A DNA stretch of 64,000 bases from Lunularia cruciata (lineage: Eukaryota; Streptophyta; Marchantiopsida; Lunulariales; Lunulariaceae), in contig OX419757.1 in NCBI GenBank assembly GCA_948567375.1, positions 68,820,001 through 68,884,000 of the forward strand, written 5' to 3'. The notes under the pieces are model-generated. The model was given only the letters and a program-made list of their open reading frames with translations. It was not told the DNA's origin and searched no databases. Shown here piece after piece: positions 25,604-39,400 of this stretch. A program made the translations under genes and the position numbers. Position 1 is the first letter of the stretch, and each line of letters starts with the position of its first letter.

Positions 25604-28600
25604 CATCTTTTTATTGGTAAAAAATCTATTGAGAGCTTCCTTGCTCAAGAGAGCATATCTTAATCTTAGACTAGAGTTGATTTTGGAAGTGATTGCATCA
25701 AGTCTAGACTAGGTCCAAGAGTTGGCTCTTGGAAGAGAGAAATTTGCTACAATAAGATGTAGATCCCTTGTGCTAAAACCTATCACCCAATTTAGCCTCA
25801 AGATTACAATCAACAAGGAAAAAACCTCAAGATGCATTCTTACTCTACCTTAAGCATTTCTTTGATGTTGTTAAGAATGCCTCCAACAACTAGACCTCCG
25901 TATGTTTTTTGTGCTAAATGTGACATCACAATGCCAAGTGCATCAATCTTCCACAATGAGCATATCTCCTAGTTTCTACTAGTGTTTTTTCTTTGTACCT
26001 TGTATAGTTTGTTCATCCTTTCTGGGTCATATTAAGGTCTAATTTTGTGTTGATGTTCCTCAAATCCATAAGTGTAGGATTATTTGACACATGTTGTTTA
26101 GCTTCCTCTCTTATAGAAATAAACATGATAGATATTCTTTGGGTCACTAGTAGTCTTGGTTCTCTCATGAGTATCTCTCTTTCAATTTTCTTCTTTAATC
26201 CTTACTTGAAAATAGTTTATCATTTGCTTAACTTATATCCTCTTTTTAGATTTAAAGATTACAAATTTCTTCAATGTTCCCATGGATTGTTCTCTTTTGA
26301 ACCAAGTTCCAAAGCTTAATACAAGACACTTCAAAATATATCCACAACTTTGAAATCAACTAATCAAACCTTTTTTACTAGACTATAGGAAAATTTGTAA
26401 CCTTGCAAAGGTAACAATTCTTCATAACCTTGGAGCCACACTAGAAATTATCAAGCAAAAATAATCAAATAAATATACTTACATCATATAAAGAAGCACA
26501 AAACAAGCATAGATAATCTCCATGCAATAGAGCAATCCCTCTTTGTGTTTGCTTCTCTTAGTATGTATCAATTGTATGGTGCAACTTTTCATCTTGTGCA
26601 ACTTTTCTTGTTGAGCACAATTCCTTGATTGAGCTTGAAGTTGTGTCATATTGTCCATCTCTTGATTGTGTTGAACATTTTATTGTGAGGTTACTCCTCC
26701 TAATTGAGACACCTCTTGAGTCTTGATGCTCAATACTTATTGCGTGAATTACTTGGTGTTAGCTTTACTCTTGTCTAGAGAAAATATCATCTCTTATAAG
26801 CTTATTTCATCTCATCCATTTATTGGAACAAGCTTTATATGGTTGGATTGTCCCTTTGTCCTCATTTGGTCAGAATTAGTAAAATGTGGCAATTCAAATT
26901 ATTGTACAAGTATATAAGACCATATCCATTACAAAAGGTAAATATAAATTTCAAATATCATTGTACTCATCATCACCAAAGTCTTGGACAATCTCATTTT
27001 CCATCTCCTTTGATACATAGCAATAGTAAATATCAAATGGGTATTAATGTTTACAATTTTCTCTTTATTCAAATTCATTGCTCATTGAAAAATGATATGG
27101 TACAATCCTTTTGATCTGCATAAGAGATTTCCAAAGCATCTCCAATTTTGAAGCCTGAATCAATCACTTGGATCATTAGTTCATGAAAAATGGTGTGTCT
27201 TTTCAAGATATTCTTGTCTACAATTGAACAAAAATGTGAAATGTGTTCAACATAATGAAGTTATGAATGGTTTCTTATTGACAATATATTCAAATTCATT
27301 CACTTGTATCTATTGTCAATATCTTAAACTCAAAAGTTTAAAGTTGAAATTTCCTCTAACATTCACTTACTCTATTAGATACCAATTCCACCTAGCTCAA
27401 CTTGGAGCTCAAGAGGCATTGTCAACCTTTTTAGCAAGTCTCTTCACTTTCTTCAATGCTAAGGTATATCACTTCTACATTCAAAGGAGTGATCCAATCT
27501 CATGTAGAAGGAAATTTGCTTTGATATAATTGTAACTTGGTAGCACACAAAGAGTTCTCCAAAATGAACTACCAAGGTTAGATGCCTCTAAAATTCACTC
27601 TGCCTTCTTAACATGTGATAACATGAAGTGCAAACATCACCCTTTTCTTGGATTGATGATGAGGTATATAAGACTGCAATAATATATCGGTCAATGATTG
27701 TATCACCCACAATGATTGGCAAACTATGCTTAACTTCAAAACAAACTAACTCTTGAATTCGATACAAATCTGTATTTAACTTTAAGTATTGTATTTTGCT
27801 ACCTTCTTCACTAGCTTATATCCTTGATCTAACTTTAGATCTGACTATCCAAAGATCATAAAGCAAGAGTTTGCAGCAAAGCTATGTTTAGTTGCTTGAA
27901 TAAAATGCAGAAGAAGTAATAATTATTGCAAACAATAATATATTTGTCTCAAATTTTTATAAAAGGATCTGAAATATTCCTATAAATATTCCTTGTTTTG
28001 CTAACCTATTAAGTCTATAAACTTGTTCCTCAATAGGGATGCCCTAAGAGAGATGTTGAGGTTTAGATTATACAGGTACAAGATTACATATATATAGAGA
28101 AGAGTTCAAGAAAGTAACCTAAAAGGTTTTACTAAGATAGCTTATTTATTTATCATTAGGAAATTGCCTGCTATTTGAAGAATGCAAGAGAGTACAAAGA
28201 TTAATGGTAGGATAGCTTGTTTTTATCGTCTTCTTAAAACCACCTTGGTAGTTGTTTGAAGAGCCACCAAGGAAAGCCTTTGTTACACAAGGTATTTCTT
28301 CATGAGTGATAGTTCATCTTCAAGATAACAAAGAACATTATACATGATTAAGCTTCCTTTAGGTAATAAAGACCAATATACATGATTAAGCTTCTTCAAG
28401 GTAAGAGAGACAAATATATCTGCAAAGGTTGTGCATGCTTATTAGACGAAGAAGACATGGCTTAATATGTCCTACGTGTTGCAACTTTAATATAGCAAAA
28501 CACATAGGAAATCATTACAAGAATGTGCTTATGATTTATCAATTCTATTCCTGGAAATTGATTCTGAAATCCAATAAAAGCAAAATGATGATAAGTTGAA

Positions 28601-28867
28601 TTTTCAAGAATAGTTATTGTTTGAACCATTTTTGACCTAGTTTATAACGTGGGCTGTTGATCTGAAGTGGTTAAAAGTCGTACAGGAAAGAGAAAATTCA
28701 ATGATATTTTTATAACAAATAAATCCCTGGACACAAATTTACCTGCCCTTAGAAATTTCTGATCCAAATCAACTTCATGATTTCCGATATAAGTTTATAA
28801 ATTCCATTTCTTGCGCAAATTCAACTTGAAGGGATATCCGTTACATTGTGAAACTCCTAATATGTCG
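25604..28867. other. degenerate AT-rich DNA leading to the gene island
   Basis: No gene, RNA or recognisable element could be supported. Scattered open stretches on the plus strand (for example 26723-26917 and 27224-27529) show no family motifs and are biased to Phe, Leu, Ser and Ile, as expected from AT-rich non-coding DNA. Base composition and CG content rise sharply from about 28.86 kb. Confidence 0.4.
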
Positions 28868-29450
28868 CTAACATGATCCTAGGTTTGAAATTGCGAATGT
28901 CGACATTAGGGTTCGCGATCGTGGTTTGAGACGTTCGCATTTATTTCTCGGAGAAGGAACTTTAACTTTAACGCAAACTGTTAACAAATGCACCGCCACC
29001 GCACGGCAGTGGAGTACACTACTGTAAAGGATAGGTGTCCACGCTGGACGGGCGGTACAAAAGGCCGCGGTGCACTGCGGTCCTCTGCGATGACATGATG
29101 CTGTATCCAGGTCGTTGAAATCAGTGGACGGATCGAATGGCGGAGAAATGTCACAATGTGGCGCGACCAGGCGTGGCTTCCTCTCCGACCTTCCTGAATT
29201 GCTCCATATCCGTTCGACCTTATCGCCACATTGAACACACACCCCTGCATCGAATAGGATGCAACGGATTGATTGCAGGACTACGATTCCCATTCAAGGG
29301 TTATTGATAGGGAAACAGAGGAAGAAGAGGAGTTTCCCTCAGGGAGTGAGTGTTTAGACTGCCAGGAATTGAGTTGGAGGTCTGCGGTGAAGGAGGTTTT
29401 GGATTAGATTCAATTTTGACAGTTAGGGCTTAGTTTTGAGGAGTTTCCAA
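28868..29450 (+). promoter_or_regulatory. CG-richer promoter and 5' leader region of the chloroplast RNP gene
   Basis: Abrupt rise in GC and CG directly upstream of the ATG at 29451, typical of an unmethylated promoter and first exon. No convincing TATA box was identified, so the start site is not fixed; the leader probably lies in about 29290-29450. A 141-codon minus-strand open frame here (28868-29293) has no recognisable domain and I do not count it as a gene. Confidence 0.45.
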
Positions 29451-30927
29451 ATGGCGGCTTCGTGTATTTCCGTGTCAGTGAGCTCTGCCGGTTCGCTGGT
29501 GGGAGGAAGGGCGGTCGAGCCCGTTGCCTCGAGACAGGCCTTGTCCAGGGTTGCTTTTACAGCTCCGGCTTTTGCTGTCCAGAAAGCCTTTTTTACTGGA
29601 TTTTCCGCGTTTTCTTTCGGGGCCAGGTCTGTGAGGAATGCGGGGATTGCTGCTAGGGCTGCGGACCTAGAGGAAGCGGATGGAATAACCATTGTGGAAG
29701 CAGAGGGGGAACCCCAAGCTGAACCTGAATCTGAAGCTGACCCTGCTCCTACTCCTGCAGCCCCTGCACCTGTTGTTGCTTCTTCCAAGCTGTATGTCGG
29801 CAACTTGCCCTGGGGCGTACACAGCCAGCAGCTCGCAGAGATTTTTCAAGATTTTGGAAATGTCGAACTCGTTGAGGTAAAATTTTGGATTCTTCTCTCG
29901 TAGATTCAATTTTTGTGCAAAGATCCCAAGTCGCACTACAATTTTAGTGAGAACAGAGACATTACGGTGACTGTTTTCTGTATGACTTGACACTGAATGG
30001 TTAGCTTGGTATTGTACTCAGAGCCATTCATCCATGCACTCAGTCATTGTCCATATCAACTGCATGCATGTTGGAAGAGTTGCTAGTCTGGTCCCAAAAT
30101 TGGCGTGTGTGTCGTTGAAATCTTGTAATGGTTACACACTAAAATTTTGGCTCTCAACATGTTTCGTGCAGGTTATTTACGACAGAGACACTCAAAAGAG
30201 CAGAGGGTTTGCCTTTGTGACCATGAGTACCGCTGATGACGCCCAAAGAGCTATTGGCGGTTTGGATGGCTCCGTAAGTTTACATCCTATCCTCTTAAGA
30301 AATAATCAAATTCAGCTTAACATAAACAGCGTTCAAAGTATGCCGCCTGAATCCTATGTGAACTCATAGAAGAACTGTCCTGCAGGAAATTGATGGCAGA
30401 ATTGTCAAAGTTAACTTTCCTCAGACTACCAAGGACGCCTCTCGTAACGACCGTTACAGAAACGAGAGACCCCCACCTAGGGAACGTAGAGATGGCGAGG
30501 GCTATGCCCCTAGAAGTGGCGGTAGCTTCAGCTCGGCCTTGAAAATTTTTGTAGGAAACTTGTCATGGGGAGTTGATGACGTCGCTCTTGACGAATTATT
30601 CAGCGAGTACGGGAAGGTCGTCGAGGCTAAGGTTGTATATGATAAAGTATCTGGACGCTCGAGAGGGTTTGGGTTTGTTACCATGACAAAGAAGGGTGAA
30701 GTCGACGCCGCCATTGCAGCTCTTGATGGCGCTGTAAGTAAACAGGCACAGAACTCAGGTTTACTTTGTAATTTGGTGAAACGAATATGTTAAGGTTCCT
30801 GGATGGTTTTGCGACGACCTAACACGCGTTAAAATTTTTTCTTCAGGAATTCGACGGAAGAACTTTGAGGGTAAATAATGCTGGTGACAAGCCAGAAAGG
30901 AGTGATTCTCCCCGCCGGGAATATTAG
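29451..30927 (+). CDS. chloroplast ribonucleoprotein with two RRMs (CP29/CP31/CP33 class)
   Basis: Four exons, 29451-29876, 30172-30273, 30386-30733 and 30847-30927, all with GT/AG borders and phase 0 joins, encode 318 aa. Residues 1 to about 70 are rich in Ser, Ala, Arg and Phe, as in a plastid transit peptide. About 72-108 is an acidic Glu/Ala/Pro stretch. RRM1 starts at about 113 (RNP2 [12 protein letters not shown]1 RGFAFVTM). A spacer rich in Arg, Asn and Gly follows, then RRM2 from about 229 (RNP2 [12 protein letters not shown]1 RGFGFVTM). Transit peptide, acidic domain and twin RRMs define the cpRNP family, which binds plastid mRNAs and supports their stability, processing and editing in the stroma. 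Introns interrupt both RRMs at the same relative place, after LVE in RRM1 and before the E-(I/F)-D-G-R strand in both. The ATG was chosen because the frame upstream has no other methionine. Confidence 0.93.
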
Positions 30928-33416
30928 GTTATTTGACATTGTCTTGACATTTTTCTCCTGGAGTGTTGAGGCAATTGCCGGTGTTTGTTTGACAACATAG
31001 GTATGAAACTTGCACCATTTGTGAGTTGAAGTGGGACGCAAAGTTCTGTTGAACAGTAGGCTGCGACCTGAATAGGGCATGCACTCCCAGAGCGCCCATT
31101 ACGGAAGACTCGAGCATTGTATGTGCCGCAGGACTATCCTTAAGGTTCTGGTCTTCAAAAGCGGCTAGCATTGCTGTCCAGAGCTATACATCTTGCAAGT
31201 GCAGCTGTGCAGGAATTGTGTCAATATTTAGGTTAAATAACCAAGTTCGTACATGCCTTGCATCGTATACCTTTGAACACCTAAATCACCGAAGACTCCC
31301 TAGTAGATCTCTCCGACGTTGTTCTGAAACGATCAAGGCATGTTGGTTTTGCAGGTCGCATAGCTCTGAAAATAGTCTCTACCATCACGGCACCTTTTAG
31401 GAATGGTAGAAGCATTGAGGAAGTGGGTGAATTTTGATGAGCTGGCTTGTTAACCAGGCACTTTACCCAATTTGTAAAATTCTTAGAGCTTATTAAAGGG
31501 AAGTAGTCACACAGATACCTCGTGGTTGACGATTTACGTAGTATTTGAGCAAGTTCGTTGTGTTGGATCCCGTCTTATTTACCACCTTCCACAATGTTGT
31601 ACAAATCCGCACAGCATGGTGTGACGGTAGCTATCTGCAAGATGGATATTCGTCGCAAGACATCAGTGCATTGTCTCCCATTTGTCTTCGCTCATGCAAA
31701 GCTGGGGACAATGTGCATGCTTATCACATTGTTTAGATGAAACTAAGCTTGCAGTTGATATCGGCAAACAACTCTCCCGTTGCCACATTTTGGGCCAAGA
31801 AACTTCGTCCCAACTGGTTGTTTGAAAGTTGGGTTGGAAAAGAGCCCTGAACGGGCCGACGTATAATTGAAAAGGTTGGAGGGGAAACATGAGCCAGGTA
31901 GTGTGGATAGAGTGACGAATGAAAGAAGAATATGCAAGAACTAAGGTGTTAGTTATAGTGAAGCTAAGGTGACTTATTAGCGACGTCTGTCCTTCTTCAT
32001 CCACGTGATGATCTCGCTGAATGAGGTTGTGGACAGTTTCCGACAAAGATTTCACCCTATCTGTGAAGATAGAACGAACAGTAATTTCTTGTAAGCACCT
32101 TAGAACACCCACCCTAGCAGTGAGTCATGTGATCCGTTGGACTGCCGAAGAAACGTGCTGCAACGCGTGGCGCAGTATGTAGTAATCCATCTTTGAGACC
32201 AAGTGGAGCTGACATCTATATCTATAACACGCGGTCTCCGCCAAGCATGCTTTCATATTGCGGGTGTCGCTGAGATTTCTTAGGTGCATGCAGAGAATTT
32301 ATTTTATAGATTCTTCACGAAAATATGGGAGACAGCTCATGTTAGTTTGGGCACTGGTTTCGATTTGGTAGAGCAGGGGTGTGTAGACAAGTGAACAGTG
32401 CGTCATCTGAATCGGTCACTTTATCCTCAACTCACCGGTACTCTACCTTTCGATCCTGATTCCCAAGTCTGAGATCGGGGCACTTCCATGGAGATTGAGA
32501 GCGAATGAGATTAGGTGAAGTGAAGAATGGTCGAAGAGCTGTCCAATCAAGAGGATTGTACCATTCAAGGACCCAGTGGTTCGATATAGTATCTACGGTA
32601 TAGTATAATAAACCCTAGATACGATACATGGAGGCGACCGCGTAGGATAACAAGAAGGATCGGAAGACCCCATCGAGCCGTCCAAGAATAAGGTAAAACG
32701 AGGTAAAACGGAGATAAACCCTAAATTCGCTTCAATGATTAGACTTTGCGATGCATCAGGGAGGCTCCATCCATGCAATGTACAGTACCGTACAGGTACG
32801 CACGCTACTTTGTCTAGGGACTAAGACCACGTCGAACTCTCATGGGGCCATGACTCGGGAAATATCGTTCTCTCTCTCTTGAGAAAGGTTTTGGAGTTGT
32901 AACTACTTCAATAGTTTCCGGAATTGGTGACGGACCACGTACAGATATAACTCTTTGGCTGTTCTCTGGAGGCTGAGTACAAACTGGCTGGGTACAAACT
33001 GGTATAATTCTCCGAGGAGTTCCTTGGTTTGAAGTTTGACCATACACCTGAGAAGACACGATGGATTCATCGTATTCATTAGTTGAAACCATTAAAAGCA
33101 ATTATTTGGAAGTGTATGCATAGAGAATCTTCTTCCGCATTCTCAGCACTCTCCAGTAAGTTGCGCACACTGTTTGTTTCTAAGTGTGGTACAATTCTGA
33201 ACAAAAGCTACTGCTTTTAAGGCAAAGAAGAAGACTACAATACTGTCTGCTTGGAAACGTTTATAATTCCGCAGGCAAGAACGAACTTGAACGATCAATA
33301 TCATGTGCTGCACTTCATGAAATAGAAAATGTACTCCTAAATGTTTATGCAAGGTGTAAGGAAAACGGTTGGGATAGAGCTAACAAGCTTGGCACTGTCT
33401 GTAAAGACTACTAAAC
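30928..33416. other. intergenic interval between two convergent genes
   Basis: Holds the 3' ends of the cpRNP gene (plus) and the WD40/coiled-coil gene (minus). An open minus-strand frame of 149 codons (31663-32112) has no motif and is probably chance. A 95-codon minus-strand frame at 32814-33101, rich in Pro, Thr, Arg and Ser with a CTQPVCTQP doublet, is preceded by a good acceptor (TCTTCTCAG, exon from about 33052). It might be an alternative C-terminal exon of the downstream gene, but I could not find a donor with a matching phase. Otherwise nothing visible. Confidence 0.45.
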
Positions 33417-36400
33417 TCATGATACTTCACCTAGAGAAACAACACGAACCTCGACATTCTTCACAAGCCTTCCTTGATTGCCGATGCTTTGATTACCAAT
33501 GCTTGACACTTTAGTGTGTTCAAAGCAAAATCCTGGCATGAGTTTCGAGTCTATGCCCCAACCAGCTCCTGCCCTTGGAGGTCCATTGTCTCGATGCCAT
33601 CGTCTCCTTTTGCGAAGGAGTCTCATTTCTGCAAACGAATTTGACCTTTAGTATATTTGGATCATGTGTTGATGGGTTGGAACAGAAGATAGTTTCATCA
33701 TGCACAAACTACTTGGTCATCTGTAGTCCTCACAGAAACTTTTTGAGGTAAGCATATCTAAATACCAGGATGTTTAAGTCCGAACTAGCTAAAATTCATT
33801 CTTGAGGACCGATGAACATCAGTTAAAGTGGCATACTCTACGCGTAAGATCATATCATCCAGAGAAACGTACAGTCTTACGATATTGAGGTAACAAGTTC
33901 ACGATGTCCCAAAATTCTTTACCTCCACTTAATATCCGATAGTCCATATGGCCTTGCGTAAGGGCAGTTTCCAGTTCCTTTATTCTTGCCCACACTCGGT
34001 CATCAAAGTTGGTGAAAGCTTTTGATCTGGATAAAGCAACTTTTAATTTTGCCACTTTGTTCTGCAACTCTTCTATTCTTTTTGCAGCATCTGCCGCTGC
34101 TAGATTCGCAGAAACAGCCGCTAGAGTAGCACTATCTCTAGTCAGCCTGCGAATAGTCGAGCCTGAAAGAATTGAGATTCTTTCTGTTGCAGGATGAAGG
34201 CTTTCTAGTTATTACCACAAGATGTTCAACTGATCTCTGGCAGAAAATCCAAGCATGGATTTCCTTACTGATACACCTAGAAAACATCATACCTTTCGTC
34301 ATCTTGCGTCTGTCTGAATTCGGATCGAAGCCTTTCCATCTCTTTCTGCATCTCATCTTGTTTCTGTTTCAATACGGATCGAAGTTTTTCCATCTCTCTT
34401 ATCATATCATCTTGCTTCTGTTTCGATTCGGAACGAATTCTCTCCATCTCTTCTTGCATCTGTAACATATATTAAACTGTTTAGGTACTTTTATAGCGAA
34501 AACCGTGGCTTCGTGACCTTGGATGGAAATTATTCCATATCACACCTTCAGCAACTTATTCTTTTATATTCATTTTTGTAGATCATATTAACGTCTTATT
34601 CATGTAATGTGAAAGAAGAGAGAAGTCTTCCACTAATTTGGTAGCTTGAGGTCTAGGCTCCAGATTGACTGCATCTCCATTGCTGGTGCGGACTGCTCCA
34701 ACAGAGTTATCCAACGAAGTATCAACCTCCAGAAACAGCTTGAGGCATCTTTCGGCTAAGCATTTCTAACGTGTACTTTATTATCAGTTCAATTAAGTGA
34801 TATAACGAAGTTCTCAGCAATCACCAAGATTTATGATTTCCTTCCCTCCAGTATGAATCACCTGATCAAGTTCATGAGCTTTATGTGCTGCAGAGTCTTC
34901 TTGCATTAGTTTGGCTTTCTTGAGCTCTTCAAGTTCAGCCGCTGCTTCCAATAGTCTCCCTTCTAGCCTGGAATTTTGTTGTAGTGCCTGTTCAAGCTCA
35001 GCCGTTACCTTTGCCAAAGCTTCCCCCAGGGATGCTTTATCTTTCATGGCTTGAAGTAGATCTTCAGCACCAGTTGCAGCAGCATCTTCTCGAGATAGTT
35101 TATCTAACCGCTGTTTCTCCATCTCAGCGGTAGCCTGAGCCAGTGCATCTTCCAAGAAGATTTTGTCCTTGTTCAACTCATCAAGAGCATCATGTAGCTT
35201 ATTCATCTCCTCTAACTTTTCTTTTTGCTCGCCTTCCAACCCTCTTTTCAAGCTCGCCCTCCTCTTTTCAGACTCTACGAAGTCCTTCATCGTGTCCTCG
35301 TTATCCTTTCTGAATTCTTCTAGAACAAGAGCTTGATCTGCTGCAGTTTTCATCAGTTGTGCTGTATCCTTCTCTAGTTTTTCCTTATCCAAAGCTGCAT
35401 CATTCAAATTTTTCAGCAATTCATCTCTTTCTTTGGCCAAGGACTGGAAGGAGATAGCAGTGGCATTGAAGGAGTCTTTTAGTTGTTTGGTCAGGTTCTC
35501 CATCTCCTGAAGTTTTTGACCCAGTTCTGTGGCTTTATTTACTTCTTCGTCCCTTCCCTTCGATGATTCGACTAGAAGGTTTCGCATTTTCTCCAGTTCA
35601 GCGTCCGATGCTCCGTTGGCCGCGTTCGCTGCTTTTTGGTTTTGTTCGATCAAGTCCTTCAACCTTTGATTCTCAGCTTGCAAATTCTCAAGGCCATTGC
35701 TAGCCCTACTTTGATCATCCTTTAGCTTCTGTATATCTGTTTCTCGTTCTCCAAGAGTCTGTGCATGATCACTCAGGGCTTTTTGGAGATTGTCACGAGC
35801 GGTTTGAAGTTCTGAGGTCAGACTCACAAGCCTGTGATTGCCAGATGCTTCTGCAGACAAAGCAGCTACTTGGTCCTTCTTCAGCTGTTCAATGATCTGT
35901 TTGAGGTCTTCCAGTTCCTTTGCACCGCGCTGCTTCTCCTCTGCTGCTTCTTTCAAGGCCTTCTTTAGATCTTTACTCTTCTTCTTCAAATCATTTTGCT
36001 GTTTCTGTCTTTCCTCGTCCGTCTTCTTTAAATTAGCACTTGACGTCTCATAGGCTTGTTGTAGCTTATCTTGCAACTCTTTTATCTTCCTTTCGAATTC
36101 CATGAGCGCCTCCGCTCGGTCTCTGATGGCTGACTTGCTGTCTTCCACTCTGTCCTTCTGCAGCTGAGATAGTTCATCCAGTAGAAATTTAACCTTGTCA
36201 TTGGCGGCTTGGACGAACTTCTCCAACTCTGCTGCTTTTTTGCTCTCCTTCTCCTTATCTGAAAGAAGGTCTGATGTATTTTTCCTGGAATTTTCAAGAT
36301 CTCCTCGCGCCTTTTGCAAGTCTTTCTCCAAATTTTCAGTTTTTGTCTCCAGGGCTTTTATTTGCTCTATGGCCTTTTCATGGTATTTCTCTGCTTGCTT

Positions 36401-39400
36401 GAGATCTTTCTCCACATCCTCTAGTTTTGCCCTGGCTGCTTTGTTCCCCGTTTCTTTCTCCACTTTGAGCTTGTTGATTTCGTCATCCAGACTTTCTTTG
36501 TTTTGCTCGGCTTCTTTTCTGGCTTTCTCAAGGTCCTCTGCCTTTTCTGCAAGTTTTTTCTTGAGCTTCTCCAGCTCTGCATTCTTTTTATCCTGTTCCA
36601 ACCTTTCTTTAGCTTGTTGGTCTATTAACTGCTGTTGGGATTGTTGAAGTTCTTGCTGTGACTTCTGCTTTGAGCCTTCAAGTGATTGCCTATCTCTTTC
36701 AGCTTTCTCCAGAGATTCTTTAGCTTTCTTCAAATCTCGTGACAAACGTACCTTGTCACCTTCATAAGTATCCCAAACACTTTGGGCACACCATATCCTG
36801 ACGTTCTTTCCGAAAGCAAAGACCCAACACATGTATTCCACCCTGATCATTGCCTTCACGAATCTGGAACCATTGAAAGAAGTAGGTGATTAAAAAAATA
36901 TCTAATATGGTTCTTCTTTCTACCCAAAACGTGAGAGAAATGAAGCCAAAACTTTTTCAGGACAATCGCTTTAGAGACAGTTAATGAGCTGATAAGCGCA
37001 AGAGAAAATTTGGGATATACCCTCCATGATCTCCAAGTGAGAACAGTAGTTGGTAGGACGACGAATCCCAGACATGAACAGTATGGTCCCCCGAGCCACT
37101 CCAAACGTGGGCACCCATGACAACGAAGCTCCCAACAGGCCCTTTGTGCGCTTGGAGCTGGTATTTAAGAATGCCCAAGGAAGTCCATACAGCGATCGAG
37201 CCGTCTTCGGAGCCACTCCATATTGCATCTGGACTCACTTGACAAAGAGCTAGAACCGGTTTCTTATGAGCTGCAGACAAGAACGTCACAGATTATTGAT
37301 TCAGTGATGCTATATAGTACATGAATCGGTGTGCCAGTCCCACTGGGGATAAAACTGAGACTACTCTGTCCTACCACATCTTGTGCTGGGATAGAGCCTT
37401 CTTTGTCTTCGAAACAGACTTCGGTTTTATCCTCAATAGACGTTAGCTCAATTTTCGAAGGCCTTTGCAATCATCTATGTGAAATATAGCACTGTTGTTT
37501 TCAATATTCATAGCTTGCAAGGAACAGGCTTGAATTTGAGAGATTTTTATACCACTGAGAGTCTTGATTTCCCCTACCACCGTATGCTGCACACGATTGT
37601 CTTGCAAGGTAGCCACAGATATACTTGCATCACTGGAGCAACCCCACAGCCTCACTTGAGTTTCTTGAGGTCCGTTGCGAAGAATTAGAAGATCTCTAAT
37701 AGCGCCATGATGGTGGTTATATGCGATAAGTGCGTTACCTTCCAAATCCCACTTCTTGATCAAAAAGTCATCTCCCCCTGTGTACAGTTCCACCACCATT
37801 TGAGTTCCAAGAAATCTAAGGTGTCAACGCTAATGCCTGTAATAAATGACAGACCATAGTTAGTCTTGATCTTCAATGAGTCACAAGTAGAGTACAGTGT
37901 ACCTGAAAAGACCTTAGCCATCTCATCCATTAGTTTGCGTTAGACTGGATATACTGTGTTAGATTGGATATTGAGAAATGAGGACAGAAGCCGTTCGAGG
38001 AACGGGAGATCCAGAACTCATTGAATGCAAATGAGATGCAAGATATGTAAAGTATACAAGATAGTGAACATCTGATCGAAGTGTGATATAGTGCGTTAGC
38101 CTGGATATAGAGAAATGAGGACAGAAGCCGTTCATCAAACGGGAGATCCAGAACTCATTGAATGCAAATGCTGTGCACGATATGTAAAGTAAACAAGGTA
38201 ATGAACATCTTATCGAATTAAAGCATAAGTAAATGTAACCTGGAAGCAATGCAATAGCGAAACCTATATCCTAGTTGCATGCATCGAATAAACAGAAACC
38301 GAACACCTGCATACATAGATAAAAGAACATCATCGAATGAAACAATTCAATAGCAACGCCTACATCTGAGATGCATGCTTCGAAGAAGCGGACACAGAAC
38401 CCCTACATAAGTAGAGAAATAAAATCAACAGGAAGAAACGGCGACTTAACGAGCCAAATTACAAACATTGAAAAACTGGAGTCGAGAGACAAGTAGAAGT
38501 CTGGAAATCGCAAGTCAAGGAAGATCTGAGAGTCAGGAAACGAAATTCGTGGAAGATGTATGAGTCAGAGCACCGGAAGTATGCATCGTTCAGAGAACGA
38601 GGGAAGACGAGCAAAGCGTCGGAGGGCTGGATAAAGTATATCGCAGCAAGCGCTATGGACGCCTGAGTCCTGAGAAACTAAACAACTGAGGGAAGCAGAA
38701 GGCGGCTATAGTAAGCCTCCACGAAAACACATGCGACTTCATCAGTGTCGAAGTAGCTGAGCAAGTGTCAGTACCCCTCGTACCGAGTTTCTGCTCGAAA
38801 ACTCATGAGTGCCAGAGTGTACCAGCATGATGTTAGACTGGAGTGTGTAGATTATGTAGGCAAGTACATTGTGATCACCAGACCAGGCACATTGAGTGCC
38901 AGCAGCTATACAATTGAGGGCTGCGTCGTGGGCATGAATTATTTGATTTTTAACGCTCTGAGTTTCCATACTGAGAATGGCGATGTTGCCGTTGGCAAGC
39001 CCTGCCCATATTTCCTGATTCTCGTTCATACTCACCACGACATTTACTGGTGCTCCAAGTCCCCCGATAAATGTGGCCCTGCTTGCATCCTGGAATTGTC
39101 ACATATCGTAATGGTCACACTGCTGAACTTTCTAAATGCCCCGGATTCTTACTTGACCCAGTCGTCTGTGACCAACTTCTGCACGTCTAGCCCGAGTCAT
39201 TATTCTTCATCAAGTCAAGATAGATATGCTTAGATATGCGCAAGTGCAAAAGGAAGATCAGGACACCTGCCAAGCTAGCTTGAAAATAATGTCATCAATC
39301 ACACGATCTCGGTGAACACCGTGAAGATGAGGAGCAAAGAACAGTGATGACCACATTCTTTATCATCACATCTTTGAAGCAGCAAAAACTTAGGAATGAG

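Noticed and set aside
28868-29293. 141-codon minus-strand open frame upstream of the chloroplast RNP gene
   Set aside because: No recognisable domain; it lies in a CG-rich promoter and leader where long chance frames are common, and a second overlapping frame is equally open.
31663-32112. 149-codon minus-strand open frame between the convergent genes
   Set aside because: Composition and lack of any motif suggest chance; no splice or neighbour relation supports it.
32860-32880. CT-dinucleotide run as a microsatellite of interest
   Set aside because: Only a few repeat units; unremarkable.
32814-33101. Possible alternative C-terminal exon (Pro/Thr/Arg-rich) of the WD40/coiled-coil gene
   Set aside because: Good acceptor at about 33053, but no donor in the preceding exon gives the required phase, and the 33417 stop closes the main model cleanly.
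35838-36647. Long plus-strand open frames rich in Phe, Ser and Leu
   Set aside because: Antisense shadow of the Glu/Lys-rich coiled-coil exon.
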